NCBI GenBank assembly: GCA_947573795.1
Contig: CANPHE010000007.1
Location: 1-64,000, forward strand
Direction: 5' to 3'
DNA from: an uncultured Alistipes sp.
Lineage (GTDB): Bacteria; Bacteroidota; Bacteroidia; Bacteroidales; Rikenellaceae
DNA length: 64,000 nucleotides
Both the position numbers and the translations under genes were made by a program. Under the pieces are notes generated by a model, which had not been told where the DNA came from, ran no database searches, and saw only the letters and a list, made by a program, of their open reading frames with translations. Below are positions 8,147 through 16,387 of this stretch, one piece after another. Each line of letters opens with the position of its first letter. Positions within the stretch are counted from its first letter, which is position 1.

Positions 8147-8299
8147 TTATCGTCTTTTCTTGTCCTTGCGCAGGGGACAATTCGTCTCCGCACAGGACGA
8201 ACAGCCGCCGTCCTTGCGAAAAACGCACCGCATGCGTCTTACGACCCAGATGCATGCGGCGACGGCGATCGCCGCTACGATATATTCCTGCCAGTCCAT
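8147..8299 (-). CDS. FeoB-associated Cys-rich membrane protein
   Basis: Fifty-residue protein: one transmembrane helix (EYIVAAIAVAACIWVVRR) followed by a short basic tail with four cysteines (GGCSSCAETNC) and KDKKRR. This is the typical FeoB-associated single-span protein, probably an accessory of the ferrous iron transporter at the cytosolic face. ATG at 8299 (MDWQEY) chosen over the long track extension, which runs into the feoAB 3' end. It follows feoAB by 47 nt. Confidence 0.88.
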   Translation of the reverse strand: MDWQEYIVAAIAVAACIWVVRRMRCVFRKDGGCSSCAETNCPLRKDKKRR

Positions 8300-8346
8300 T
8301 TGTGTTTTTTCGAGACCGATCATTTTCCGTGCCGCGCGGATTGCTC

Positions 8347-10851
8347 TTAGAACAGCGCGACGAGGTGATAGACGATCCAGGCCAGCCCCCAGGCCAGCAG
8401 CGTGTTGTAAACGGCGGCTCCTACGGCCCATTTCCAGCCGGCTTCGGCTCCGATGGCCGAAATCGTGGCGATGCAGGGGAAGTAGAGCAGGATGAAGACC
8501 AGGAAGGCCGCGGCCGATGCGGTCGTGAAATCGCCGCTGGCGCGCAGTCGGGCCGGAAGCGACGCGTTGTCCGGAGTTTCGAGCAGTTCGATGGCCGGAG
8601 CGCCGTTTTCATCCGGATCGGCGACGTAGATCGTCGTCGAGGAGTCCGCACCGCCGATGATCGCAGCCTCCGGAACCGAAGATGCGGTCGCTTCTTCGGA
8701 GTAGAGTACGCCGATGGTGCTTACGACGATCTCTTTGGCCGGGACGCCCGAAAGAAGCGCCACGCCGGCTTTCCAATCGAGTCCCAGCGGCGAGAAAATC
8801 GGTTCGCACCCTTTGCCCAGGCGTCCGAGGTAGGAGTTTTCGTAATGCGTGACGCTGTGCGTGTCGGTTCGGTCGGTTCGGGGAAAATAGCTCAGCAGCC
8901 ACACGATGATCGATGCCACGAGGATCATGCCGCCCATTTTGCGCAGATATTGTGCGCATTTATCCCACATGTGCGACAGCGTGGTTTTCCACGTCGGCAG
9001 CCGGTAGGGCGGCAGTTCCATGACGAAGGGCGTTTCGTCGACCGGAAAGAGGAAGCGCCGCAGCAGCCGCGACGTAACCACGGCGACGACGACACCTAAT
9101 ATATAAAGCGCTGTCATAACGGCGCCGGCGTGGGCTGCGAAGAACGTTCCCGTGAGCAGGATGTAGATCGGCAGTCGGGCGCTGCACGACATGAAGGGGG
9201 TGATGAGGATGGTGATGAGCCGGCTGCTGCGGCTCTCGATGGTGCGGCAGGCCATGATCGCCGGGACGTTGCATCCGAAACCCATGATGAGCGGAATGAA
9301 CGATTTGCCGTGGAGCCCGACGCGGTGCATCACGCGGTCCATGATGAAGGCTGCGCGGGCCAGGTATCCCGAATCCTCCATGAAGGAGATGAACAGATAG
9401 AGGATCATGATGTTGGGCAGGAAGACGATGACGGCACCCACGCCGCCGATCACCCCGTCGGTCAGCAGATCGCGCAGGATGCCTTCGGGAACGAGCGTGC
9501 GCACGGCATCGCCGATCCATTCGACCAGCGCGGCGATCCACTCCTGCGGGTAGGCTCCCAGGTCGAACGTGCAGCGGAACATCAGCCACATCAGCACGAA
9601 GAAGATCGGAAAGCCCCACAGTTTGTGCGTCACGAAGGTGTCGATCACGGTCGTCGTCGTCACCGCTTCGCTCGTCCCGGGCGTGAAGGTCTCTTTCAGG
9701 GCGCCCTGGATGAATCCGTATTTCTGGTTGGCGAAGGCCGTTTCGACATCTTCGCCCAGGGCGTCGGCGATGCGGCGGGCTTCGCGGTCGCGCAGGGCGG
9801 ACCACTCTCCGTAGCGGGGACAGTCGTGCAGCAGGGCTTCGACCTGTCGGTCGCCTTCGAGCATCTTCATGGCGAAGTATCGGGGCGGGAAGGATTTGGG
9901 CAGCTCGTCGCGGTGGGCGCTCATGTCGGCGTTCAGCCGCCGAAGACCCTCTTCGATGCAGCTTCCCATGCCGATATGGATATGACGCACGCGCGCATCG
10001 CCGCCTTCGTAGACGCCGATCACGGTGTCGAGCAGCTCCTCGATGCCTTTGTTGTTGCGCGCCTCGACGGGAATCATCGGGATGCCCAGCATGGCGCCCA
10101 GACTTTCGTAGTCGAGCTTGGCGCCGCTGGCCTGCAACTCGTCGTACATGTTCAATGCCACGACCATGCGGGGATTGATGTCGATGAGTTCGGTGGTGAG
10201 GTAGAGGTTGCGTTCCAGATTCGATGCGACGACCGAGTTGATTACCACGTCGGGCGTTCGCTGCAACAGGTGTTCGCGTACGTAACGCTCCTCGGGCGTA
10301 TAGGCCGACAGGGCGTAGGTGCCCGGCAGATCGGTGATTTCGAAGCGGTAGCCGCGGTACGTGCGGTGTCCGACTTTGGCTCCGACCGTGACGCCGCTGT
10401 AATTGCCCACGTGTTCGTGACCGCCCGATATGGCATTGAAAAGCGATGTTTTGCCGCTGTTGGGATTGCCGATGAGCGCTACGGAGATCGTGCGGCTGTG
10501 GCGGCGGATCACTTCGTCGAGGGTGTTGCAGTCGCAAGCGTCGGCCGTCGTCGTCTCCGGGACCGGCGCAGTCTCGGTCGTCTCGGTCGTTGCGCGGCTT
10601 TTTTCGCCGAGTTCGCCGGCCGCTTCGTCGTCGGAAAGTACCACGACCATCTCCGCTTCGCTGCGGCGCAGCGAGATGTCGTATCCCATGATGTTGTATT
10701 CGATGGGGTCTTTCAGCGGGGCGTTCAGTTTTACGGTCACCCGCTGGCTGCGAACGAAGCCCATTTCCATAATCCTGCGGCGGAATCCTCCGTGCCCCAG
10801 TACTTTGAGTATCGTTGCCGATTCTCCGGTTTTCAGTTCGGACAGACGCAT
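8347..10851 (-). CDS. feoB: Ferrous iron transporter FeoAB fusion
   Basis: 834-aa fusion of FeoA and FeoB, the Bacteroidetes arrangement. Residues 1-75 form the SH3-like FeoA domain (MRLSELKTGESATILKVLG), a linker rich in Thr/Glu/Ala follows, then the G domain (GNPNSGKTS, DLPGTY, NMYD), and a membrane domain with two Gate motifs including FIPLIMGFGCNVPAIMA. It imports Fe(II) across the inner membrane. First gene of a run with the Cys-rich peptide and lrgAB; a clear promoter lies 22 nt before its start. Confidence 0.96.
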   Translation of the reverse strand: MRLSELKTGESATILKVLGHGGFRRRIMEMGFVRSQRVTVKLNAPLKDPIEYNIMGYDISLRRSEAEMVVVLSDDEAAGELGEKSRATTETTETAPVPETTTADACDCNTLDEVIRRHSRTISVALIGNPNSGKTSLFNAISGGHEHVGNYSGVTVGAKVGHRTYRGYRFEITDLPGTYALSAYTPEERYVREHLLQRTPDVVINSVVASNLERNLYLTTELIDINPRMVVALNMYDELQASGAKLDYESLGAMLGIPMIPVEARNNKGIEELLDTVIGVYEGGDARVRHIHIGMGSCIEEGLRRLNADMSAHRDELPKSFPPRYFAMKMLEGDRQVEALLHDCPRYGEWSALRDREARRIADALGEDVETAFANQKYGFIQGALKETFTPGTSEAVTTTTVIDTFVTHKLWGFPIFFVLMWLMFRCTFDLGAYPQEWIAALVEWIGDAVRTLVPEGILRDLLTDGVIGGVGAVIVFLPNIMILYLFISFMEDSGYLARAAFIMDRVMHRVGLHGKSFIPLIMGFGCNVPAIMACRTIESRSSRLITILITPFMSCSARLPIYILLTGTFFAAHAGAVMTALYILGVVVAVVTSRLLRRFLFPVDETPFVMELPPYRLPTWKTTLSHMWDKCAQYLRKMGGMILVASIIVWLLSYFPRTDRTDTHSVTHYENSYLGRLGKGCEPIFSPLGLDWKAGVALLSGVPAKEIVVSTIGVLYSEEATASSVPEAAIIGGADSSTTIYVADPDENGAPAIELLETPDNASLPARLRASGDFTTASAAAFLVFILLYFPCIATISAIGAEAGWKWAVGAAVYNTLLAWGLAWIVYHLVALF

Positions 10852-10876
10852 AGTTGTTTTCGATTCTTTTCGGCCC

Positions 10877-10907
10877 CAAAGATACGTTTTTCATACCGGA
10901 TGCGCAA
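10877..10907 (-). promoter_or_regulatory. Promoter of feoAB
   Basis: Minus strand TTG, 20 nt, TATCTTTG. The predicted transcript has a leader of about 22 nt. No clear Fur-type palindrome was recognised. Confidence 0.8.
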
Positions 10908-11112
10908 TCCCTATTTGTAGGTAGGGACCGGTCGATCGTCCGAACGCAATCGCGACGTGGAACGGGGCGCCGTGCGGGGTACTTACGGGGATGCCGGGAA
11001 TAGCTTCTCGGGCGCTTTCGGCCCGGTTTTTGTTCGGAAGGTCGCAGCAGGGAATTGCGGGAGGCCGTTTGCCGGTCGGTCGCTCGGATGCGTTCCGAGA
11101 ACCGGTGCGTGC
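10908..11112. other. Intergenic region between feoAB and ispF; no gene seen
   Basis: Contains a plus-strand hairpin CGGGC-GCTTTCG-GCCCG followed by GTTTTT (11009-11031), again without a plus-strand gene before it. Read on the minus strand it lies just after ispF but lacks a T-tract. Nothing else recognised. Confidence 0.35.
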
Positions 11113-11592
11113 TCAGCTTCGGTAGATCAACGCCACGGCGCTTACCGAGACGCCCTCCTCGCGCCCTTCGAACCCGAGATGCTCTGTGGTCGTGGCTTTG
11201 ACCGACACCCGGTCATCGTCCACACCCATTGCTCCGGCCATCGCAGCGCGCATGGCATCGATATGCGGTCTCAGTTTGGGCCGTTGCATGCGGATCGTGC
11301 AGTCCACATTCCCGATTTCATAGCCTTTTTCGCGCAGCAGTGCCGCCGTGCGTCGCAGCAGTATCTTCGAGTCTATCCCGGAATACTCGTCCGAGGTGTC
11401 GGGGAAATGGAGCCCGATATCCCCCAATGCCGCGGCACCCAACAGGGCGTCGCATACGGCATGGATCGCCACGTCGCCGTCCGAATGGGCGATGCAGCCT
11501 TTCGAGTGGGGAAGCGCTACGCCTCCCAAAACCAGCGGCAGCCCGTCGGCGAGGGCGTGCACGTCGTATCCGTGTCCGATTCTGAAATCCAT
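11113..11592 (-). CDS. ispF: 2-C-methyl-D-erythritol 2,4-cyclodiphosphate synthase
   Basis: Fifth enzyme of the MEP isoprenoid pathway; converts CDP-ME 2-phosphate to MEcPP. 159 aa, the family norm. Zinc ligands Asp8, His10 (GHGYDVH) and His42 region (HSDGDVAIHA) are intact, as are FPDTSDEYSGIDS and the CMP-site TTTEHLGFEGREEG. Monocistronic, expressed from the promoter inside a family A repeat. dxr of the same pathway is in this window at 35.5 kb. Confidence 0.97.
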   Translation of the reverse strand: MDFRIGHGYDVHALADGLPLVLGGVALPHSKGCIAHSDGDVAIHAVCDALLGAAALGDIGLHFPDTSDEYSGIDSKILLRRTAALLREKGYEIGNVDCTIRMQRPKLRPHIDAMRAAMAGAMGVDDDRVSVKATTTEHLGFEGREEGVSVSAVALIYRS

Positions 11593-11608
11593 GGTGCGGA
11601 GTTTTTCG

Positions 11609-11686
11609 GCAAAGATACGAATAAGCCTCGGAAAAAGGCAAGCTCGTTTGCCTTTTTCCGAGGCGCAGTATCTTCGGTGCGGCCGA
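11609..11686 (-). repeat. Family A promoter repeat upstream of ispF
   Basis: Minus strand: TTG, 21 nt, TATCTTTG within GCTTATTCGTATCTTTG, predicted start 14 nt before the ispF ATG. The unit body is a perfect 16-bp inverted repeat, CCTCGGAAAAAGGCAA and complement, around a 6-nt loop (11626-11663). The outer end carries AGTATCTTCGG, as in the copies at 1, 39.9 and 47.7 kb. Confidence 0.85.
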
Positions 11687-11730
11687 AACCCGAAAGGTCC
11701 GTTTGCCGGAAGAAAGACCCGACGTCAAAC

Positions 11731-11765
11731 AAAAAGCGCATCTCCGTTGCTGAGATGCGCTTTTT
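11731..11765. terminator. Bidirectional terminator after the Skp-like gene
   Basis: AAAAAGCGCATCTC, a 7-nt loop and its perfect complement ending in TTTTT. It follows the minus-strand OmpH-like gene by 20 nt. Confidence 0.9.
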
Positions 11766-11784
11766 CGGTCGAGCCTGTCGAACC

Positions 11785-12360
11785 CTATTTTTTCTTGTCG
11801 GCGGCGTAGAGCTCGTTTACCTTGGCCAGTACGGCGGAAGTGATGTTGAGCGTCGTGTCGGCATCGATGAGCGCCGTGGCGTTGACGATCAGTTTGTACT
11901 TCTTGTCGGCGTTGATCTCCTGCACGGCGCGCTGCAACAAGTCCTGTGCACGGTTGGTGAATACGTAGTTCTCCTCGTCGAGGGTCTGAGCCTCTTTCTG
12001 CGCCGAGTTCTGATAGGCGGCGATGCGCTTCTCGATGGCCTGCTGCTGGTTCTGGGCATCGATGGTCGTAATCAGACCTTTCTGATACTTCTCCTGGAGG
12101 GCGGCGGCTTCGGCCTGGAGATTCTTCTCCTTCTGGGCCCAGCTCTTCTGCGCCTTCTGGGTCTTCTCCTGGAGGGCGGCGCCTTCGTTCAGGTAAAGGT
12201 CGCACTGAGCCAGGACGGCTTCCACCTGTACATAGGCCATGTCATTGGTCGTCACTTCGTTGGCGATTTCGACCGCGGCCTCTGCGGGCTGTGCGGGTTT
12301 CGAGTCGCAGGCCGTCAGGGCGAGTGCTGCCGCCAGGGCCGTAAAAATCGTTTTTTTCAT
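11785..12360 (-). CDS. OmpH/Skp-like periplasmic lipoprotein
   Basis: 191 aa. A signal peptide with lipobox (ALALTAC) precedes a long alpha-helical, Gln/Ala/Lys-rich segment (residues about 55-150) typical of the Skp/OmpH trimeric periplasmic chaperone fold, including AYVQVEAVLAQ and IVNATALIDADTTLNIT. Likely a chaperone of outer-membrane proteins, here lipid-anchored. It stands alone with its own promoter (TACCTTTG at 12403-12410 on the minus strand) and terminator. Confidence 0.85.
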   Translation of the reverse strand: MKKTIFTALAAALALTACDSKPAQPAEAAVEIANEVTTNDMAYVQVEAVLAQCDLYLNEGAALQEKTQKAQKSWAQKEKNLQAEAAALQEKYQKGLITTIDAQNQQQAIEKRIAAYQNSAQKEAQTLDEENYVFTNRAQDLLQRAVQEINADKKYKLIVNATALIDADTTLNITSAVLAKVNELYAADKKK

Positions 12361-12402
12361 AACGGAATATCGGTTTTTAGTTAATTATTCGCATCAGAGA
12401 CA

Positions 12403-12430
12403 CAAAGGTAAAAAAAAATCTTTATTTTTG
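12403..12430. promoter_or_regulatory. Divergent -7 boxes for the Skp-like gene and ruvA
   Basis: TACCTTTG on the minus strand (12403-12410) serves the Skp-like gene with a 39-nt leader; TATTTTTG on the plus strand (12423-12430) serves ruvA. The -33 elements are not clear in this A/T-rich spacer. Confidence 0.6.
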
Positions 12431-12476
12431 TTGCGCACGAACTAAAAATGAAGGTCGAAATCATACCTTTTAATAC

Positions 12477-13061
12477 ATGTACGAATATATCAACGGAACG
12501 GTCGCCGAAGCGGCTCCGACTTATGCCGTGATCGATGCGGGGGGAGTGGGGTATTATCTCCATATTTCGCTCGAAACGTTTTCGGCGATCGAGCATGCTC
12601 GCGAAGCCAAACTCTACGTTCACCATATCGTGCGCGAGGATGCGCAGCAGCTTTACGGATTTTCCTCCAAGATCGAACGCGAACTCTTCAGGCTGCTGAT
12701 CGGCGTTTCGGGCGTGGGCGGCAATACGGCGCGCATGATTCTTTCCACCTATTCCCCGCGGGAGTTGCAGGGTATCATCTCCGCGGGCAACGCCGTGCTG
12801 CTTAAGAACGTGAAGGGGCTGGGGCTGAAAACGGCCCAGAAGATCATCGTCGACCTGAGCGGAAAACTCACGGCACTCGCAGGCGACGGGACGGCGGAGA
12901 CTGCCGCTCCGGCTGCCGCGGAGTTCGACGAGGCGCTCGCGGCATTGGTCATGCTGGGATTTCCGCGGACGGCGGCCGAGAAGGTGCTGCGTGCCGTCGT
13001 GCGCGAAACATCTTCCGTTTCGGTCGAGGAAATGGTGCGTGCGGCTCTTAAGAAATTGTAA
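12477..13061 (+). CDS. ruvA: Holliday junction branch migration protein RuvA
   Basis: 194 aa. N-terminal OB fold (MYEYINGTVAEAAPTYAVID), tandem helix-hairpin-helix region (LLIGVSGVGGNTA, NVKGLGLKTAQKIIVDL) and the C-terminal RuvB-contacting domain after an Ala-rich linker. It binds the Holliday junction and loads RuvB during recombination repair. No ruvB or ruvC adjoins it here. Confidence 0.97.
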   Translation: MYEYINGTVAEAAPTYAVIDAGGVGYYLHISLETFSAIEHAREAKLYVHHIVREDAQQLYGFSSKIERELFRLLIGVSGVGGNTARMILSTYSPRELQGIISAGNAVLLKNVKGLGLKTAQKIIVDLSGKLTALAGDGTAETAAPAAAEFDEALAALVMLGFPRTAAEKVLRAVVRETSSVSVEEMVRAALKKL

Positions 13062-13114
13062 ACGGTCCGAATGCGGCTCGAACGGGGCGATAGGATGCTT
13101 TCGCCCTTGTGCGG

Positions 13115-13137
13115 GCCGAAAATTTGTTCTATCTTTG
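13115..13137 (+). promoter_or_regulatory. Promoter of the 49-aa membrane protein gene
   Basis: TTG at about 13107-13109, 20 nt, TATCTTTG at 13130-13137; predicted start 28 nt before the ATG at 13169. Confidence 0.8.
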
Positions 13138-13168
13138 CGTTCGATAACCGATATTGATTGATAGATTT

Positions 13169-13318
13169 ATGGGAAACATACCGTTCGGATTCGTGTTGCT
13201 TCTTCTGGGGTTCTTCGCCGGAGCGCTCGTCTTGACGATCGTTTTGTTCGCTATCAAACAGAAACGGTTGCAACGCCTCAAAGACCCCCACAGAGATTAT
13301 TATCGCAATAGAGGATAG
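13169..13318 (+). CDS. Small single-span membrane protein (49 aa)
   Basis: Below the track's size limit. It encodes MGNIPFGFVLLLLGFFAGAL, then VLTIVLFAIKQKRLQRLKDP and HRDYYRNRG: one transmembrane helix followed by a basic tail, so N-out/C-in topology is likely. It has a consensus promoter 28 nt upstream, and its last two codons and stop form the left arm of a rho-independent terminator. That framing by promoter and terminator is the main evidence that it is a real gene. No family recognised; function unknown. Confidence 0.75.
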   Translation: MGNIPFGFVLLLLGFFAGALVLTIVLFAIKQKRLQRLKDPHRDYYRNRG

Positions 13319-13337
13319 CCGTCGGCTATCCTTTTTC
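13313..13337 (+). terminator. Terminator overlapping the stop codon of the 49-aa gene
   Basis: GGATAGCC-GTC-GGCTATCC followed by TTTTT. The stop codon TAG is inside the left arm. Confidence 0.9.
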
Positions 13338-13495
13338 GTCGTATTCTGCCCTCCGGGCGATTCCCGAATCGAGGCTGCCCGATCGACCGGATAACCGTGC
13401 CGGAAATTCTTTTCGGCGCCGGACGCGGGTTCTTCGCGCGTTTTTCCGATTTTATGTTCGGAAATCGGATTGTTTTCGTATATTTGCACGATTGT

Positions 13496-14116
13496 ATGCC
13501 CATGAATAAACTGTTTTTCATCCGGATCATTGCCGCGTTGGCGGTGTTCGCGTCGGCGGGATGCTCCGACAAGGAGGATATTCTGCCCGGTCAGCGCGAG
13601 CGGATCGTCACGTTCCTCGAACGGACGCATGTGCCGCATCTGGTCGAAGCGTCGCAGGTGGAGCCGGATACCGAAACGCCGTTCTACACCGTGACGGGCG
13701 ACGCCGCCTACCGTTACATCGTCTCCCAATACAATCCCGATCGGGTGAACTGGCCCGAGGTGACCTCCCGTTCGAAGGTGTCGATCGTTTTCGAGCTTTA
13801 TGTGCTCGACGCGACGGGCTCGATCACCCAGATCGCCGAGGATCGGTTGCCCGAATATTCGAACGATCCGGCGCTGAAGGCGGCCTATGAGGCGGCGGGG
13901 CTGAATACCGAATACTGGTCGTTCGAACCGCTGGAGATCGATATGCGCAGCGGCGACATACTAAAAGGACTGCGCAGTGCGTTAGTGGGATGCCGGCAAG
14001 GCGACCGGGCGGAGGTCTACATGACCTACAACATGGCTTACGGCGACGAATATTTCGGCGTCGTTCCGAAGCAGAGCCCTCTGGCGGTGATGTTCACGGT
14101 GGAGAAAGTAGAATAA
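13496..14116 (+). CDS. FKBP-like peptidyl-prolyl isomerase lipoprotein
   Basis: About 206 aa. Signal peptide with lipobox FASAGC; the C-terminal half looks like an FKBP-type PPIase (GDILKGLRSALVGCRQGDRAEVYM, then GVVPKQSPLAVMFTVEKVE). Likely a surface or periplasmic lipoprotein folding helper. The ORF track begins at 13397, but a -7 box TATATTTG at 13479-13486 puts the transcript start near 13490, so ATG 13496 or 13502 is the start. Paired with the next lipoprotein, 15 nt downstream, in one operon. Confidence 0.82.
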   Translation: MPMNKLFFIRIIAALAVFASAGCSDKEDILPGQRERIVTFLERTHVPHLVEASQVEPDTETPFYTVTGDAAYRYIVSQYNPDRVNWPEVTSRSKVSIVFELYVLDATGSITQIAEDRLPEYSNDPALKAAYEAAGLNTEYWSFEPLEIDMRSGDILKGLRSALVGCRQGDRAEVYMTYNMAYGDEYFGVVPKQSPLAVMFTVEKVE

Positions 14117-14131
14117 TTTAACCTGAAGATA

Positions 14132-15712
14132 ATGAATTTTTTCAAACGATTTCTGTGCTTATCGACTTTCGGCCTGCTGTTGGCCGTGTCGTGCGCCAAG
14201 GAGGAAACCGGATCGTTCGATGAGCTGGAAAACCAGTCGCTCAAAGCGTGGATCACGCAGCATCGTCCGGAACTGGTGGGCAACTACCAGGAGGAGGGCG
14301 GCTATTATGTCGACGTGATCGAGGCGGGCGATGCGTCGGCCGCACCGGTCAACGATACGATCTGCTGGGTGTCGTTCGATTTTACGGGGCGCGATTTGGC
14401 CGGAAACATCATCCTCACGCGCAATGCCGCCAATGCCAACCAGGTCGGAACGTTTACCCGTTATACCCATTACGTGCCCTATTACCGCTATTGCGGCGAA
14501 TATAACCTCAATTTGCTCGAAGGTACCCACCTGGCCATGCGCAATACGCTGCATCTGGACAAGGACTACGCTGCGGCACGCGGCCTGGCAGAAGATTTCC
14601 TGCTCCGCGAGGGTTCCGTAGTGGAACTCTACCTGCCTTCGCGTGTGGTCGGTTCGGGCGGCGTCTCCGCATCGGGCGGTTACGAGGGGCAGTATTCGCT
14701 CGACGCGCGGCGGCCTTATTTCGTGCGGATGGAGATTTGCGAACGCGTCAAGAATCCGCTCGAAAAGGAGGGCGACGAGGTGGACGCCTTCTGCGAGATG
14801 CCGCTCAACGGCGGATTGAAGGTCTACAACAAAGACGAGAAGGACCCCGATACCAAGCCGCTGCCTGAGGATCCGAAGGACCCCGAACATCCCTACAACA
14901 TCGCCGAGCGGTGGGTGAGCGTCAACGACTCCATTCCGCAGGTCTATGTCAACTATCGCTACGATCCTGCGCGGGATCGGATCGCTTATCCCAAGGCCTA
15001 TAATCCGGCCGGAACGCCTGCGGGGAACCCCTACAAGGATTTCGCCGCTATGGAGGAGGAGATTCACCAGGCCCTCGTCAAGCGGTTCCATGCCGACGGC
15101 GAGGAGCCCTACGAAGGTGTCGAGGTGCTCGATGCCGATACGGTGAAACTGAGCGGTACGGCCAATATCTGGTATATCACGCGTTTCCTCGACGGTTTCA
15201 TCATCGATACGAATATCGACGAGGTGAAGCAGATCGCTTTCGGCGAGGTGAAAAGTTCGGGTTCGGCGACTTCCTATACGCCCGAGGAGGGCGGGATGAT
15301 TACCTCGTGGTATTATACTATCCCGAACCTCAAATACGGCCAATGGGCGGCGATGATTACCTCTTCGACGAATGCCTACGGCTCGGTCGGCGTGTCGGGC
15401 GGAACGAATACCAGTACGTCGAACAGCGGTTATTCGAGCGCTTATCTCGACTATCTCAACTACATGAGTTATGCCAATGCCTATTACGGCAGCAGCGGCT
15501 ATTATAACCCTTATTACGGCGGTTATTACGGCTACGGAGGTTACGGATCGGGGTACTACGATCCCTATTACGGCTACGGTTATGGCTACGGTTACGGCGG
15601 TTATGGCGACTACGGAGATACCACGACGACGACCGAGACGAGCATCACGACCGAGATTCCGCCTTTTACACCGCTTATTTTCGAAATTTACATCGAACCG
15701 AAATCGAACTGA
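14132..15712 (+). CDS. Large lipoprotein with FKBP-like ends and a Gly/Tyr-rich insert
   Basis: 526 aa with lipobox LLAVSC. The N-terminal part resembles FKBP-like lipoproteins of Bacteroidetes (WVSFDFTGRDLAGNIILT). The C-terminus PPFTPLIFEIYIEP looks like the last strand of an FKBP fold. Between them, at about residues 440-500, is a low-complexity stretch dominated by Tyr and Gly (PYYGGYYGYGGYGSGYY and similar). Its role is unknown; adhesive or phase-separating functions are possible for such sequence. It ends at a terminator 30 nt downstream. Confidence 0.75.
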   Translation: MNFFKRFLCLSTFGLLLAVSCAKEETGSFDELENQSLKAWITQHRPELVGNYQEEGGYYVDVIEAGDASAAPVNDTICWVSFDFTGRDLAGNIILTRNAANANQVGTFTRYTHYVPYYRYCGEYNLNLLEGTHLAMRNTLHLDKDYAAARGLAEDFLLREGSVVELYLPSRVVGSGGVSASGGYEGQYSLDARRPYFVRMEICERVKNPLEKEGDEVDAFCEMPLNGGLKVYNKDEKDPDTKPLPEDPKDPEHPYNIAERWVSVNDSIPQVYVNYRYDPARDRIAYPKAYNPAGTPAGNPYKDFAAMEEEIHQALVKRFHADGEEPYEGVEVLDADTVKLSGTANIWYITRFLDGFIIDTNIDEVKQIAFGEVKSSGSATSYTPEEGGMITSWYYTIPNLKYGQWAAMITSSTNAYGSVGVSGGTNTSTSNSGYSSAYLDYLNYMSYANAYYGSSGYYNPYYGGYYGYGGYGSGYYDPYYGYGYGYGYGGYGDYGDTTTTTETSITTEIPPFTPLIFEIYIEPKSN

Positions 15713-15741
15713 TCTTTTCGGTCTCGGATTCGACGAAACGG

Positions 15742-15772
15742 ACCGCATCTCCCGCAAATGGGGATGCGGTTT
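15742..15772 (+). terminator. Terminator of the FKBP-like lipoprotein operon
   Basis: ACCGCATCTCCC, 6-nt loop, GGGGATGCGGT, then TTTG; one G-T pair in the stem. Confidence 0.75.
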
Positions 15773-15822
15773 GTTCGTTTCGGCCTTTTTTTGTCTTTTT
15801 GCGGTGCTTTTCCCGGTGAAAA

Positions 15823-15854
15823 TTTGGTAGTTCGAAAAAAAAACCTTAATTTAG
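15823..15854 (+). promoter_or_regulatory. Promoter of the 80-aa HTH-like gene
   Basis: TTTG, exactly 20 nt (A-rich), TAATTTAG (one mismatch to TAnnTTTG). The leader is about 31 nt. Confidence 0.65.
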
Positions 15855-15888
15855 TTGTGCAGAAATATCAACCAAAAATTCAACGGAT

Positions 15889-16131
15889 ATGATTATTACA
15901 TTTAACGAATTGCGCCGTATCAAGGACCGGCTGCCGAGCGGCAGCTCCCAGCGCATCGCAGACGAATTGGGTATCGACGTGGAGGCTGTCCGCAACTATT
16001 TCGGCGGAAAGCATGAGGCGAAGGAGTGCGTAGGCGTGCATTTCGAGCCGGGGCCGGACGGCGGCGTGGTTACGCTGGACGATACGACGATCCTCGACGT
16101 GGCGATGCGTATCCTCGGAGAGCAGAAGTAA
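15889..16131 (+). CDS. Small DNA-binding-like protein (80 aa)
   Basis: Residues 5-45 (LRRIKDRLPSGSSQRIADEL, GIDVEAVRNYFGGK) have the pattern of a helix-turn-helix domain; the C-terminus (GVVTLDDTTILDVAMRIL) is acidic. Conserved small proteins of this type occur in Bacteroidales, but I know of no assigned function. Monocistronic, with its own promoter; the next plus-strand terminator is at 16365. DNA binding is inferred from the N-terminal pattern only. Confidence 0.8.
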   Translation: MIITFNELRRIKDRLPSGSSQRIADELGIDVEAVRNYFGGKHEAKECVGVHFEPGPDGGVVTLDDTTILDVAMRILGEQK

Positions 16132-16364
16132 TCTTTTCGTCGGCCATCGGAGCGCCTGCGGCCGGTACGGGTCGTGGGTTTGCGGTAATTCCGGCCTGTC
16201 TTTGAATCCGATTGCTGGTTCCTGCCTGTATGACCGGATGTTTCGAATTCGGTTTTCGAAGCGGTTACTGGTTTTCAGGGTACTCGCAGGAGGCTTCGAG
16301 TGCAGTCGTTTTTCGGAATTCCGCAGATATGGTTAAGACCTTATGGCCGATGGAATCGGTATAG

Positions 16365-16387
16365 GCCCGCTTTCGAGCGGGCTTTTT
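16365..16387 (+). terminator. Plus-strand terminator
   Basis: GCCCGCT-TTCG-AGCGGGC followed by TTTTT. It is 230 nt after the HTH-like gene, so either that gene has a long 3' UTR or a short untranslated RNA ends here. Confidence 0.85.

Noticed and set aside
14159-15757. 532-aa minus-strand ORF opposite the Gly/Tyr-rich lipoprotein
   Set aside because: Antisense shadow; the Val/Ile-rich stretch is simply the complement of the Gly/Tyr codons.
16331-16366. Eleven-codon ORF (MVKTLWPMESV) directly before the terminator at 16365, as an attenuator leader peptide
   Set aside because: Only one Trp and no run of regulatory codons, and no amino-acid biosynthesis gene follows.
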